Below, piece by piece: positions 36,259-43,037 of a stretch of DNA of 48,697 nucleotides. Position numbers and translations under genes: made by a program. How positions within the stretch are numbered: position 1 is the stretch's first letter; every line of letters starts with the position of its first letter. The stretch lies in NCBI GenBank assembly GCA_947174015.1, contig CAMWHJ010000021.1, positions 1-48,697 on the forward strand. The letters are read 5' to 3'. Origin of the DNA: an uncultured Lachnospiraceae bacterium. Lineage in GTDB: Bacteria; Bacillota; Clostridia; Lachnospirales; Lachnospiraceae. The notes under the pieces are model-generated. The model worked only from the letters and a program-made list of their open reading frames with translations, did not search any database and was not told where the DNA came from.

Positions 36259-37806
36259 ATGCAGCTATTTTGGCAGAAAGAAAGTGAGAAAGAACTTTCA
36301 GATAAAATACGAAAGGCAGAGGAAGCTCTCCTGACCGGACAGAGGAATGTTTTGCGTTTTTTGTATTCGGCGGTGATTGAGGCAGACAGAGAAAATGCAA
36401 AGCTGGCAGCAGGCTGTATCGGGGAGGAATTGAAAAAATTAAATGCAGCTCAAATGATGAATTTAGAGAGAGAATTTAGAACTTATACCTCTATGGAATG
36501 GTTTACAGACTTTGAAAAGGTATGTCTGGAGAATTTAAAAGAAAAGCTTTCAGACGAAGAGCTGTTTTTATGGGTGGTTCGTTTGGGAACCTTTCATCCC
36601 AATGGATATTTTCGGGAAAAGTGCATACAGGAATTGAAATCAGACCTTTCCTCTGCTCCTTATCTCATTCTGCGGTGTAATGACTGGGTGGCAGTGATTC
36701 GAAATCAGCTTAGCAATCCGTTGATTCAAAATTTCAAGAAAATGAATGGAGAAGAACTGTTGGCACTGCTTCCATTTCTTGCCAAGGTCAGACAGGGAGA
36801 ACGATATGAGAAAGATATGTTTTGTGGAATAGAGGAAGAATATTTTCTTTGTCTGAAGGAGAAAATTCAGCAGCTTGGGATGTATGAGCTGCGACAATTG
36901 GAAAGCAGAGGAACCTGTTATCTTTATTCCATGCTGTTAGAAAAGCAGATGTTGAGCAAGACACAGATAAAACAGTTGATTTCTCTGGAAAGAACCAGCG
37001 TTGGAAAAAGGCTGTTGTTTTCGGGACTTTGGAGGCAGTATGAAATTTCCATGGATGAAGCGGAAGTTTTTTTGCAGGATAAAAGCAGTGTGGTGCGAAA
37101 AATGGCGATGGAATTTAAATATAACATGATTGGGGATGCTTGGCAGGGGCTGGAGTTTTTTTTGCTGGATCATTCAAAAAGTGTGCGGGATTGGGCAGCT
37201 TATATTTTGAGAAAGCATACGGATATGGATGTTTTGGAATTTTACAAAGCACATTTGCGGGAGCCTGATACACTCACTGCAATTCTGGGCATGGGACAAC
37301 AGGGCAGCAAGGAAGCAGTTCCTCTTATTGAGCCATTTTTAAACAGTGAAGATGAGCGGTATGTACGCAATGCCATAAAATCTATGGGAAGGCTCTTGGC
37401 AGAAGATGGGGCTGATCTTTACTGGAGGTATCTTTTTGATGAACGAGTGCAGGTGTCGAAGGCGGCTTATAGGGCAATTTGCGATAACCGGATTTGTATG
37501 GGGGCAGAAACAATTTATCAGGCATTGCTAAATTGTGAAAATTTTAACAAAAGGAAATATCTGATTAATTTACTGCTTCAGGAGTCCTCTTGGAGCAGGC
37601 TGCCTTTTCTCTTACTTCTTTATCAGTATGAGGAAAAAGATTTGAGAGATAGAATCCAGAAGGCGGCAAATGCCAGAAGCTATTATGCCCGCCTCACCAA
37701 AGAAGCGGCGGAGCGGATAAAAGAGATCATGTATCGAGAAGAGTTGCAGATACCAAAGAGAGTACAGGAGGAGATTGCCTTAGATTTAAAATATGTAACA
37801 GCATAG
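36259..37806 (+). CDS. HEAT-repeat-like protein of unknown function
   Basis: This 515-residue, almost wholly helical protein has degenerate HEAT-like repeats, clearest at about 270-420: 'SSVVRKMAMEFKYN', 'SKSVRDWAAYILRKH', 'SKEAVPLIEPFLNSEDERYVRNAIKSMGRLL'. No catalytic motif, signal peptide or membrane segment was seen. HEAT solenoids are protein-binding scaffolds, so it may be an adaptor. GGAAGGAG lies about 15 nt upstream of the ATG, which is rather far. The cargo cannot be predicted. Confidence 0.75.
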   Translation: MQLFWQKESEKELSDKIRKAEEALLTGQRNVLRFLYSAVIEADRENAKLAAGCIGEELKKLNAAQMMNLEREFRTYTSMEWFTDFEKVCLENLKEKLSDEELFLWVVRLGTFHPNGYFREKCIQELKSDLSSAPYLILRCNDWVAVIRNQLSNPLIQNFKKMNGEELLALLPFLAKVRQGERYEKDMFCGIEEEYFLCLKEKIQQLGMYELRQLESRGTCYLYSMLLEKQMLSKTQIKQLISLERTSVGKRLLFSGLWRQYEISMDEAEVFLQDKSSVVRKMAMEFKYNMIGDAWQGLEFFLLDHSKSVRDWAAYILRKHTDMDVLEFYKAHLREPDTLTAILGMGQQGSKEAVPLIEPFLNSEDERYVRNAIKSMGRLLAEDGADLYWRYLFDERVQVSKAAYRAICDNRICMGAETIYQALLNCENFNKRKYLINLLLQESSWSRLPFLLLLYQYEEKDLRDRIQKAANARSYYARLTKEAAERIKEIMYREELQIPKRVQEEIALDLKYVTA

Positions 37807-37882
37807 CAGATGGCAGGCAGCAATGATTGTACAGGCTCTAAAATAGGAACAGATAAAAGGAGTTAAAAAAGGAGGTGTTGCG

Positions 37883-38383
37883 ATGCAGAAAAAGCAATGG
37901 TTTATTGCAGATACCCACTTCGGAGATGAACGGATTTTAAGATATGAAAATCGTCCTTTTCCCAGTGTAAGTGAGATGGATGAAATATTGATACAGCACT
38001 GGAATCAGGTGGTGGCAGAGACAGATGAGGTTTTTTTGATAGGAGATGTGGGGCAGGAGGCAATCATAGAAAAGTTGTCCGGGCAGAAATATCTGATTAA
38101 GGGAAACCATGATGAAAAATCCAATAGGGAATATAGAGATTGCGGTTTTTTAGAAGTATATGATCATCCTATTATATTGGAGGGGTTTTGGATCTTATCT
38201 CATGAGCCGTTGTATGTGAATGAATCTATGCCCTATGCCAATATTTTTGGACATGTACACAATTCGCCTATCTATAAGGATTACAGCAGTCAGCATTATT
38301 GTGTGTCAGTTGAGCGGATTCATTATACTCCCATATCTTTTCAAGAGATAAAAAGACAGATTCAGCAGGGAAAGGGCGGATGA
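37883..38383 (+). CDS. Calcineurin-like metallophosphoesterase
   Basis: The 166-residue protein has a complete set of metal-site motifs: 'FIADTHFGDERIL', 'LIGDVGQE', 'IKGNHDEK', 'ILSHEPL' and 'FGHVHNSPIYKDY'. It belongs to the small phage- and bacteria-type phosphoesterases; its substrate is unknown. AGGAGGTG lies 6 nt upstream of the ATG. The next gene begins 1 nt after its stop, so they are co-translated. Confidence 0.88.
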   Translation: MQKKQWFIADTHFGDERILRYENRPFPSVSEMDEILIQHWNQVVAETDEVFLIGDVGQEAIIEKLSGQKYLIKGNHDEKSNREYRDCGFLEVYDHPIILEGFWILSHEPLYVNESMPYANIFGHVHNSPIYKDYSSQHYCVSVERIHYTPISFQEIKRQIQQGKGG

Positions 38384-38384
38384 T

Positions 38385-38858
38385 ATGACAGGGAATTGTA
38401 TAGTGGCAGTCAGTAGATTTCAGACAGCAATGCTGGTGCTTTGGGTGGCAGCTGAAGTGGGATTCTTTCTCTATTATGTGATTACATGGAATAAGTTAAA
38501 AAGGTATGAAAAAATTCGTTCCCATGGGGAACTGGCACCGGGCAGAGTGGAAGAGATGCTGCGAAAATACAATGTCGGAGAGGATGGGAAAGGGTATTAT
38601 ACTTATCAGATTACCTATGGTTTTTGTGCGGAGGATGGAGAATGGTATTATCAAAAGCTTACCATGGAGCAAAAGGAATGTCAAAGAGAAGATACGATAT
38701 TGGTTTACTATAACCCAGATAATCCAAATGATAATTTTACCGATTATCATTTGGAAAAACTGCAAACAGAAAGAAAGTATGTGGGTATGTTTCTGGGAGT
38801 AGTCACAACCATATTTGTGGTAATCATTGTCAGCTCCATGGTGTTTTTTAAGAAGTAG
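38385..38858 (+). CDS. DUF3592-like membrane protein
   Basis: The 157-residue protein has two membrane helices (about 11-32 and 133-153) around a soluble beta-rich domain with 'YYTYQITYGFCAEDGEWYYQ' and 'ILVYYNPDNPNDNF'. This layout, with the 'V-YNP-NP' turn, is the DUF3592 pattern. The function is unknown. The 3' end overlaps the convergent WYL gene by 11 nt. Confidence 0.75.
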   Translation: MTGNCIVAVSRFQTAMLVLWVAAEVGFFLYYVITWNKLKRYEKIRSHGELAPGRVEEMLRKYNVGEDGKGYYTYQITYGFCAEDGEWYYQKLTMEQKECQREDTILVYYNPDNPNDNFTDYHLEKLQTERKYVGMFLGVVTTIFVVIIVSSMVFFKK

Positions 38859-39828
38859 AATTTGGGGGAGTGAACCAATTTTTCTGTCGGTTCAGTCTCC
38901 TTTTTAATTGACGTAAAAATCGTTCATTTCCAGTGACCTCTACCATAGGTCCAAAGGACAGCACTTCAATCAGAAGCTCTGTTTCCTGTTTTTCATTATA
39001 GTAGATAAGACATTGGTATTCGTTCTCAGCTAATTTTGTGGTGTTTTTGTCATAATTGGCAAATTGTAACATAGCCCGTTCCAAAGCATTTCTCCTGTCA
39101 TGAATCAGAAGAGATACCGGTTCCTTATAATACGTCTTTCGAATCAGTGCGTTTAAGTCCACAGATACATCTGAGTGTTTTTCCATAAGGCGGACTTTTT
39201 CCATTCTGTCTAAATTCAAAATCTCCAACCGCATATGGTTATTTTTTGTATTTTCTAAAGCAAGAAGCCGAAATTTATCATTTTTCACAGAATATTCCAG
39301 ACGGGCAGGCAGATAGTGATGGTGCACCCGCTGATTGCTTTTGGACACATATTCAATATCTACAAAGTGCTGTTTTTCAATGGCAGCTACCAGAGTGCGG
39401 AAGCTTTCAATGTAGAGAGGACTGCTGTAATCATCCCCATCAGAAAAACGATCATAATAGTGAAAGTTCTTCTCCTGCCAAAGCACATCTGCCTCTGTCA
39501 ACTGAGAGAGAAGTAGTTCACGCTGGTTTTCATCTAAAAAAAGCTGCATCCTCTTATCCAGCAAAATGGTTTTTATATAGGATTTCTGCAGGCGGCTTAA
39601 GGGCAGATAAAACTGTTGGGAAAGACTGGAAAGATAACAGTCCCCCTCCTTTTCGCATAGTCCCCACTCTTTTGAGGAAAGCTTTGGTATCAGGTAAATA
39701 AGGCTTTCCTCAAAGCCCAGTTCTTTTACACCGGTACGCAGATCCTCCAAAGTAAATCCTTCTTTGTGTTGCAATAAAGCTTGTAATATCTGATAATAAG
39801 AATTGTAAATTTCTGAAAATAACTGCAA
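38848..39828 (-). CDS. WYL-domain regulator B (second gene of regulator pair)
   Basis: The 326-residue protein has a WYL-type Sm-like ligand-binding region at about 155-220: 'KQHFVDIEYVSKSNQRVHHHYLPARLEYSVKNDK' followed by 'FRLLALENTKNNHMRLEILNLDRM'. WYL proteins sense nucleic-acid or nucleotide ligands and control defence or repair genes. The N-terminal half looks helical without a clear helix-turn-helix. The start codon is TTG at 39828, with AGGAGG 7 nt upstream and only 2 nt after the stop of regulator A, so the two are co-expressed. Being next to, and divergent from, rtcB, the pair is likely its regulator. Confidence 0.88.
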   Translation of the reverse strand: MQLFSEIYNSYYQILQALLQHKEGFTLEDLRTGVKELGFEESLIYLIPKLSSKEWGLCEKEGDCYLSSLSQQFYLPLSRLQKSYIKTILLDKRMQLFLDENQRELLLSQLTEADVLWQEKNFHYYDRFSDGDDYSSPLYIESFRTLVAAIEKQHFVDIEYVSKSNQRVHHHYLPARLEYSVKNDKFRLLALENTKNNHMRLEILNLDRMEKVRLMEKHSDVSVDLNALIRKTYYKEPVSLLIHDRRNALERAMLQFANYDKNTTKLAENEYQCLIYYNEKQETELLIEVLSFGPMVEVTGNERFLRQLKRRLNRQKNWFTPPNSTS

Positions 39829-39830
39829 AT

Positions 39831-41066
39831 CTATTCCTCCTGATACATTTGATACATGACCTGTAAATCATGGTAAAAACGCTGCTCCACAAAGGGACTG
39901 CTGCAATGAAATTCCTTAATTCTGCCGATAAAGGTACGAATCCAAGGCAGCATTTCATTGGCATCAAAAACCTGCTTTTCATACTGATAGGTCATATCAT
40001 CTAACTGACTTATCACACCGCCCTTTCCCTCACGCTCCAGACGGTTGACAATATAGTGTTCATAAGGTTCTACAACCTCTAAGGTAAAAGAGATCCATTC
40101 CATGCGGCTTTGATGGGTGTTTTGGAAGGATACTCCCCAGGCATTTTGAAGATTTTGCTCCAAATCCTCAAAATGCTTTTGATAATCTTCCGCCTTAGAA
40201 AGAAAGGTTACGTTTTTAATGGTATCCATCCGAAAGCAGCTAAACCGTTTGGGCTTTTTTAAATAACCGCAGAGAAAGCGCCTGCCGGTGCGGGTGCTGG
40301 TAAAGAATTTTAAAGGCAGCAAAGTGACAGTGCTGTCACGGCGATTTTTGGAACTTTGAATTTCCAGCTTTGCATAGACTTGTTGTTCCATGGCCTGTAA
40401 TAGTAAAAAGAGCATTTCATCTTCCAAGGTATGTACAAAAAAGCTGTGTTTTACCCGAAAAAGTTGATTTTTTAAGGAAAAAACATCCATCAGTGTGCTG
40501 CCTAAAAATCCCAAAGGAGATACCAGTTGGAAAAAGCAGAAGGAGGACAGCAGTTCAGGATAGCGGTGCAATAAACTCACATCATCAGGAGCTAAACGGT
40601 AATAAAGGGATTTGCCCTGTTTTTTGCTGGTCAGCAAGCCCAGATGTTCATATTCCTTACATTTTCTGCGGATGGTCTGGGTATCAAAAAGCATTCCGTA
40701 CTGTTCCAAAAGTCCATTGGAAAGTTCCTCCACAGTACATTTTTCTTGGCTGGATAAAAAGTCCAGAAGATGAAAGTGCAGAGAGATATCATTATCCGTG
40801 AAGCTTTTGGTTTTCCAGACCTTGTATAGCGGATTGCTGTCCAGCAGGTTGCTGTCAATGGCAAGGGAAATATTTTTGCCCTTTGCGGTGTAATCCTGCC
40901 GTACAAAGCCAGAGAGCCAGCTTTCTAACCGCCGCCGTTCATTGTCATAAGTGCGGCTGCTTTTTATGGTAAAGTCCTCTCTGGTCTTAAAGCCATACAC
41001 AAAGAAGTCACGCACATATTCTCTTGTTTTGGAAAAGCTCTTTACCAGCTCCTTAAATTCAGACAT
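39831..41066 (-). CDS. WYL-domain regulator A
   Basis: The 411-residue protein has an N-terminal helical part (1-80), a winged-helix region ('CTVEELSNGLLEQYGMLFDTQTIRRKCKEY', about 107-140), and a WYL-like part at about 230-310 ('VTLLPLKFFTSTRTGRRFLCGYLKKPKRFSCFRMDTI') with a C-terminal extension. It probably binds DNA at the divergent rtcB promoter and responds to an RNA or nucleotide signal; this rests on family knowledge. AAAGGAG is 6 nt upstream of the ATG. Its leader can form a long hairpin (41084-41138). Confidence 0.88.
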   Translation of the reverse strand: MSEFKELVKSFSKTREYVRDFFVYGFKTREDFTIKSSRTYDNERRRLESWLSGFVRQDYTAKGKNISLAIDSNLLDSNPLYKVWKTKSFTDNDISLHFHLLDFLSSQEKCTVEELSNGLLEQYGMLFDTQTIRRKCKEYEHLGLLTSKKQGKSLYYRLAPDDVSLLHRYPELLSSFCFFQLVSPLGFLGSTLMDVFSLKNQLFRVKHSFFVHTLEDEMLFLLLQAMEQQVYAKLEIQSSKNRRDSTVTLLPLKFFTSTRTGRRFLCGYLKKPKRFSCFRMDTIKNVTFLSKAEDYQKHFEDLEQNLQNAWGVSFQNTHQSRMEWISFTLEVVEPYEHYIVNRLEREGKGGVISQLDDMTYQYEKQVFDANEMLPWIRTFIGRIKEFHCSSPFVEQRFYHDLQVMYQMYQEE

Positions 41067-41083
41067 AGTATTCTCCTTTCTGA

Positions 41084-41138
41084 AAGGTCAAAAAGCCTTT
41101 TCGAGCAAGCTCCAACATCTTTCGGACCTTTTGACCTT
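41084..41138 (-). promoter_or_regulatory. Inverted repeat in the regulator leader / divergent promoter region
   Basis: AAGGTCAAAA (41084-41093) and TTTTGACCTT (41129-41138) are perfect 10-bp inverted repeats around a smaller GAGC-GCTC stem. In the regulator mRNA they would form a long hairpin just before the ribosome-binding site; as DNA they could be two operator half-sites. Confidence 0.55.
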
Positions 41139-41145
41139 AGCATTA

Positions 41146-41166
41146 TTCTATCAGTCTATCATAGAA
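41146..41166. promoter_or_regulatory. Candidate operator in the divergent regulator/rtcB region
   Basis: TTCTAT and ATAGAA flank a 9-nt centre, a dyad typical of a regulator site. It lies 50 nt upstream of a candidate rtcB -10 (TATACT, 41216-41221). Confidence 0.4.
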
Positions 41167-41281
41167 AAGAATAGATTCGCAACTTTTTTGAAATGATAAT
41201 TGGAAAATAATGCCGTATACTAAATTCATAAGTTGAGAAAAGGCAATGATGATAAGAGAAAAAGAAAAGGAAGTGGTAGAA

Positions 41282-42514
41282 ATGTTTGTAATTTGTGATG
41301 AAAAGACAAAATATCCTATTAAAGTGTGGTTGGGAGATAAAAGTGAAATGGAAGAGAATTGTCTGGGGCAGGCATATCATCTGGCTAATCTGCCGTTTTT
41401 ACATAAATGGGTGTGCCTGATGCCTGACACTCATGCAGGAAAGGGGATGCCCATCGGCGGTGTCATAGCCACAAAGGATGTTATCATTCCCAATGCGGTG
41501 GGTTCTGATATTGGATGCGGCATGGTTTTTGCAGCCACCAACATTAAGGTGGAAGATATTAAGGAGATACAGACCGGAAATGGCACACTGATTCAGGCAA
41601 TGGTGGGAGGTATTATGCGAACCATTCCCTTGGGTGTGGAGCGTTATAAGACAAAGCAGGAATGTGAGCTGTTAGACAGAGCAAAGGAGCAGATAGATGA
41701 ATATAGTGAAAATCCACAGTTACTGCCTCTGCTGGAGGATGGGTATTATCAGGTGGGAACCTTAGGCGGTGGAAATCATTTTATTGAACTTCAGGAGGAT
41801 GATCAGGGGTATCTCTGTATTATGATTCACTCCGGCAGCCGTCATATGGGAAAAGCAATTTGTGATTATTTTCACAAAGTGGCAGCACAGTTAAATAACA
41901 CTTATTACAGCAGTGTACCGGAGGATTACCGTTTGGCATTTTTGCCGGTGGAGACGACAGAGGGAAAGCAGTACATTAAGTGGATGAACTTAGCCCTTGA
42001 TTATGCCTATGAAAACCGGGCAAGAATGCTGTCAAAGGTATGTGAAATTGTAAAGGAACAGATTGAAAAGCATACCGATTTACAAGTGGAGTTTACGCAG
42101 GAAATCAACTGTCACCACAACTATGCCGCCTTGGAAAACCATTATGGAGAGAATGTCTGGGTGCACCGCAAGGGTGCCACCAGAGTAAGAGAAGGCGAAC
42201 TGGCTGTGATTCCGGGAGCAATGGGATCTTACAGCTATGTGGTGGAGGGAAAGGGATTTGAAGAGACTTTCCACACATCCAGCCATGGGGCGGGACGGAA
42301 TTATTCCAGAACCGGAGCCAGAAATACCTTTAGTGTGGAACAGGTTATGGTAGATTTGAAGGAACAGGGTGTTATCCTGGGAAAACGGAAGAAGAATGAT
42401 GTGGCAGAGGAATGCCGCTTTGCCTACAAGGATATTGAGGCAGTCATGAAAGAGCAGCAGGATATGGTGACGATTCTTCGGAAATTGAAAACGGTGGGAG
42501 TTGTAAAAGGATAA
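41282..42514 (+). CDS. rtcB: RNA ligase RtcB (3'-phosphate/5'-hydroxyl nucleic acid ligase)
   Basis: RtcB joins RNA 2',3'-cyclic-phosphate or 3'-phosphate ends to 5'-OH ends with GTP and Mn2+, repairing broken tRNA. The 410 residues match E. coli RtcB in length. The metal and catalytic residues are present: Asp76 and Cys79 in 'GSDIGCGM', His166 in 'GGGNHFIEL', His183 in 'HSGSRHMGK', His279 in 'INCHHNY', and the GMP-accepting His335 in 'SSHGAGRNYSR'. ATG 41282 has GGAAG 9 nt upstream; ATG 41246 would add a charged, non-conserved tail. No rtcA or archease gene is adjacent. Divergent WYL regulators lie upstream and the tRNA-like RNA downstream. Confidence 0.96.
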   Translation: MFVICDEKTKYPIKVWLGDKSEMEENCLGQAYHLANLPFLHKWVCLMPDTHAGKGMPIGGVIATKDVIIPNAVGSDIGCGMVFAATNIKVEDIKEIQTGNGTLIQAMVGGIMRTIPLGVERYKTKQECELLDRAKEQIDEYSENPQLLPLLEDGYYQVGTLGGGNHFIELQEDDQGYLCIMIHSGSRHMGKAICDYFHKVAAQLNNTYYSSVPEDYRLAFLPVETTEGKQYIKWMNLALDYAYENRARMLSKVCEIVKEQIEKHTDLQVEFTQEINCHHNYAALENHYGENVWVHRKGATRVREGELAVIPGAMGSYSYVVEGKGFEETFHTSSHGAGRNYSRTGARNTFSVEQVMVDLKEQGVILGKRKKNDVAEECRFAYKDIEAVMKEQQDMVTILRKLKTVGVVKG

Positions 42515-42542
42515 AGGGAAAAACGAAATATTTATTTATGTT

Positions 42543-42569
42543 CTGACATTGGGGCAAAGCCCCTGTCAG
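42543..42569 (+). ncRNA. Hairpin at the 5' end of the tRNA-like RNA region
   Basis: CTGACA, TT, GGGGC, AAA, GCCCC, TGTCAG form an 11-bp stem with a two-base bulge, 29 nt after the rtcB stop. No T tract follows, so it is not a standard terminator. It may mark a processing site or the 5' end of the RNA. Confidence 0.6.
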
Positions 42570-42570
42570 G

Positions 42571-42800
42571 CGGTGCCAACAGCTTTGCTGTATGGTATAT
42601 CATAAATATTTAGATAAATTACACCTGTCAAGTGTAAAACCAATGTGGGATTGGTATCAGTGTTTATTTGGCGGTTCAACTCCGCCCTGCGTAAGCAGTA
42701 GCTAAATTGGTAAAGCAAACACAAAAATGGCAAACGATTATCGTTTGATGGTTCGAATCCATCTCCAAAGAACCTTGTGGCACCCCTTTTGACGGCACCG
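42571..42800 (+). ncRNA. Y-RNA-like structured RNA with tRNA-mimicking module
   Basis: The region can be closed by a perfect 7-bp pairing, CGGTGCC (42571-42577) with GGCACCG (42794-42800), although the first arm can also form a local hairpin (42573-42598). Inside are TTACAC-CTGTCAA-GTGTAA (42619-42637, 6-bp stem, 7-nt loop like a GUC anticodon arm), ACCAAT-GTGGG-ATTGGT (42639-42655), the permuted tRNA module (42660-42722), a hairpin AAACGA/TCGTTT (42732-42746), and a second T-arm GATGG-TTCGAAT-CCATC (42747-42763). No reading frame of note exists here. The RNA sits between rtcB and the 687-residue protein, and bacterial Y RNAs are known beside rtcB in Salmonella. Exact transcript ends are not known. 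Confidence 0.7.
42660..42722 (+). ncRNA. Circularly permuted tRNA-like module
   Basis: In order: GTGTTT (42660-42665), pairing with AAACAC (42717-42722) in the anticodon-stem position; a 4-nt variable loop; T-arm GGCGG-TTCAACT-CCGCC (42670-42686); with no gap, an acceptor-like stem CTGC/GCAG capped by GTAA (42687-42698); TA in the position of U8-A9; and D-arm GCT...AGC with TTGG in the loop (42701-42716). The junction spacing is that of a tRNA, and the D-loop GG and T-loop TTC are able to dock. This is how the YrlA Y-RNA module mimics tRNA. It cannot be aminoacylated because the acceptor end is closed. Confidence 0.75.
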
Positions 42801-43037
42801 GAAATTTTCGGGGAGAGCAAATTCTCTTAAGCTTGTAAGGCTGAGGATACCGCAGACAAAAAAGTGAGAACAGCAAAGTGAAAACTTAAGGGAACACTCC
42901 CTTGAGAGGCAGCGGCGTCCTTCTTATGATTTTTCTGCTGAATCAGCCTTCCGTGGACAGAGGATGCAAAAGGGGCGGCAAACAGGGATTTTTATAAGAA
43001 TTTCGTATTTATGTATATATAAGAAGGAGATTGAATT
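42801..43037 (+). other. Structured leader between the tRNA-like RNA and the 687-residue protein gene
   Basis: The strongest hairpin is CTTAAGGGA, ACAC, TCCCTTGAG (about 42885-42906). A nearby CTCTTAAG (42826-42833) could compete for CTTGAGAG. No reading frame with a ribosome-binding site was seen before AAGAAGGAG at 43021-43029, which serves the ATG at 43038. The segment could be the 3' part of the RNA or a 5' leader. Confidence 0.45.

Noticed and set aside
41188-41221. A sigma-54 promoter for rtcB, as in Salmonella
   Set aside because: No TGGCAC-N5-TTGCA match is present and no RtcR-type activator is encoded; the regulators are WYL proteins.
42699-42774. A complete tRNA gene in normal order (D-arm at 42701, T-arm at 42747)
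   Set aside because: The seven bases before TA do not pair with the seven after the second T-arm, and no anticodon stem fits between the arms. The D-arm is better explained by the permuted module.
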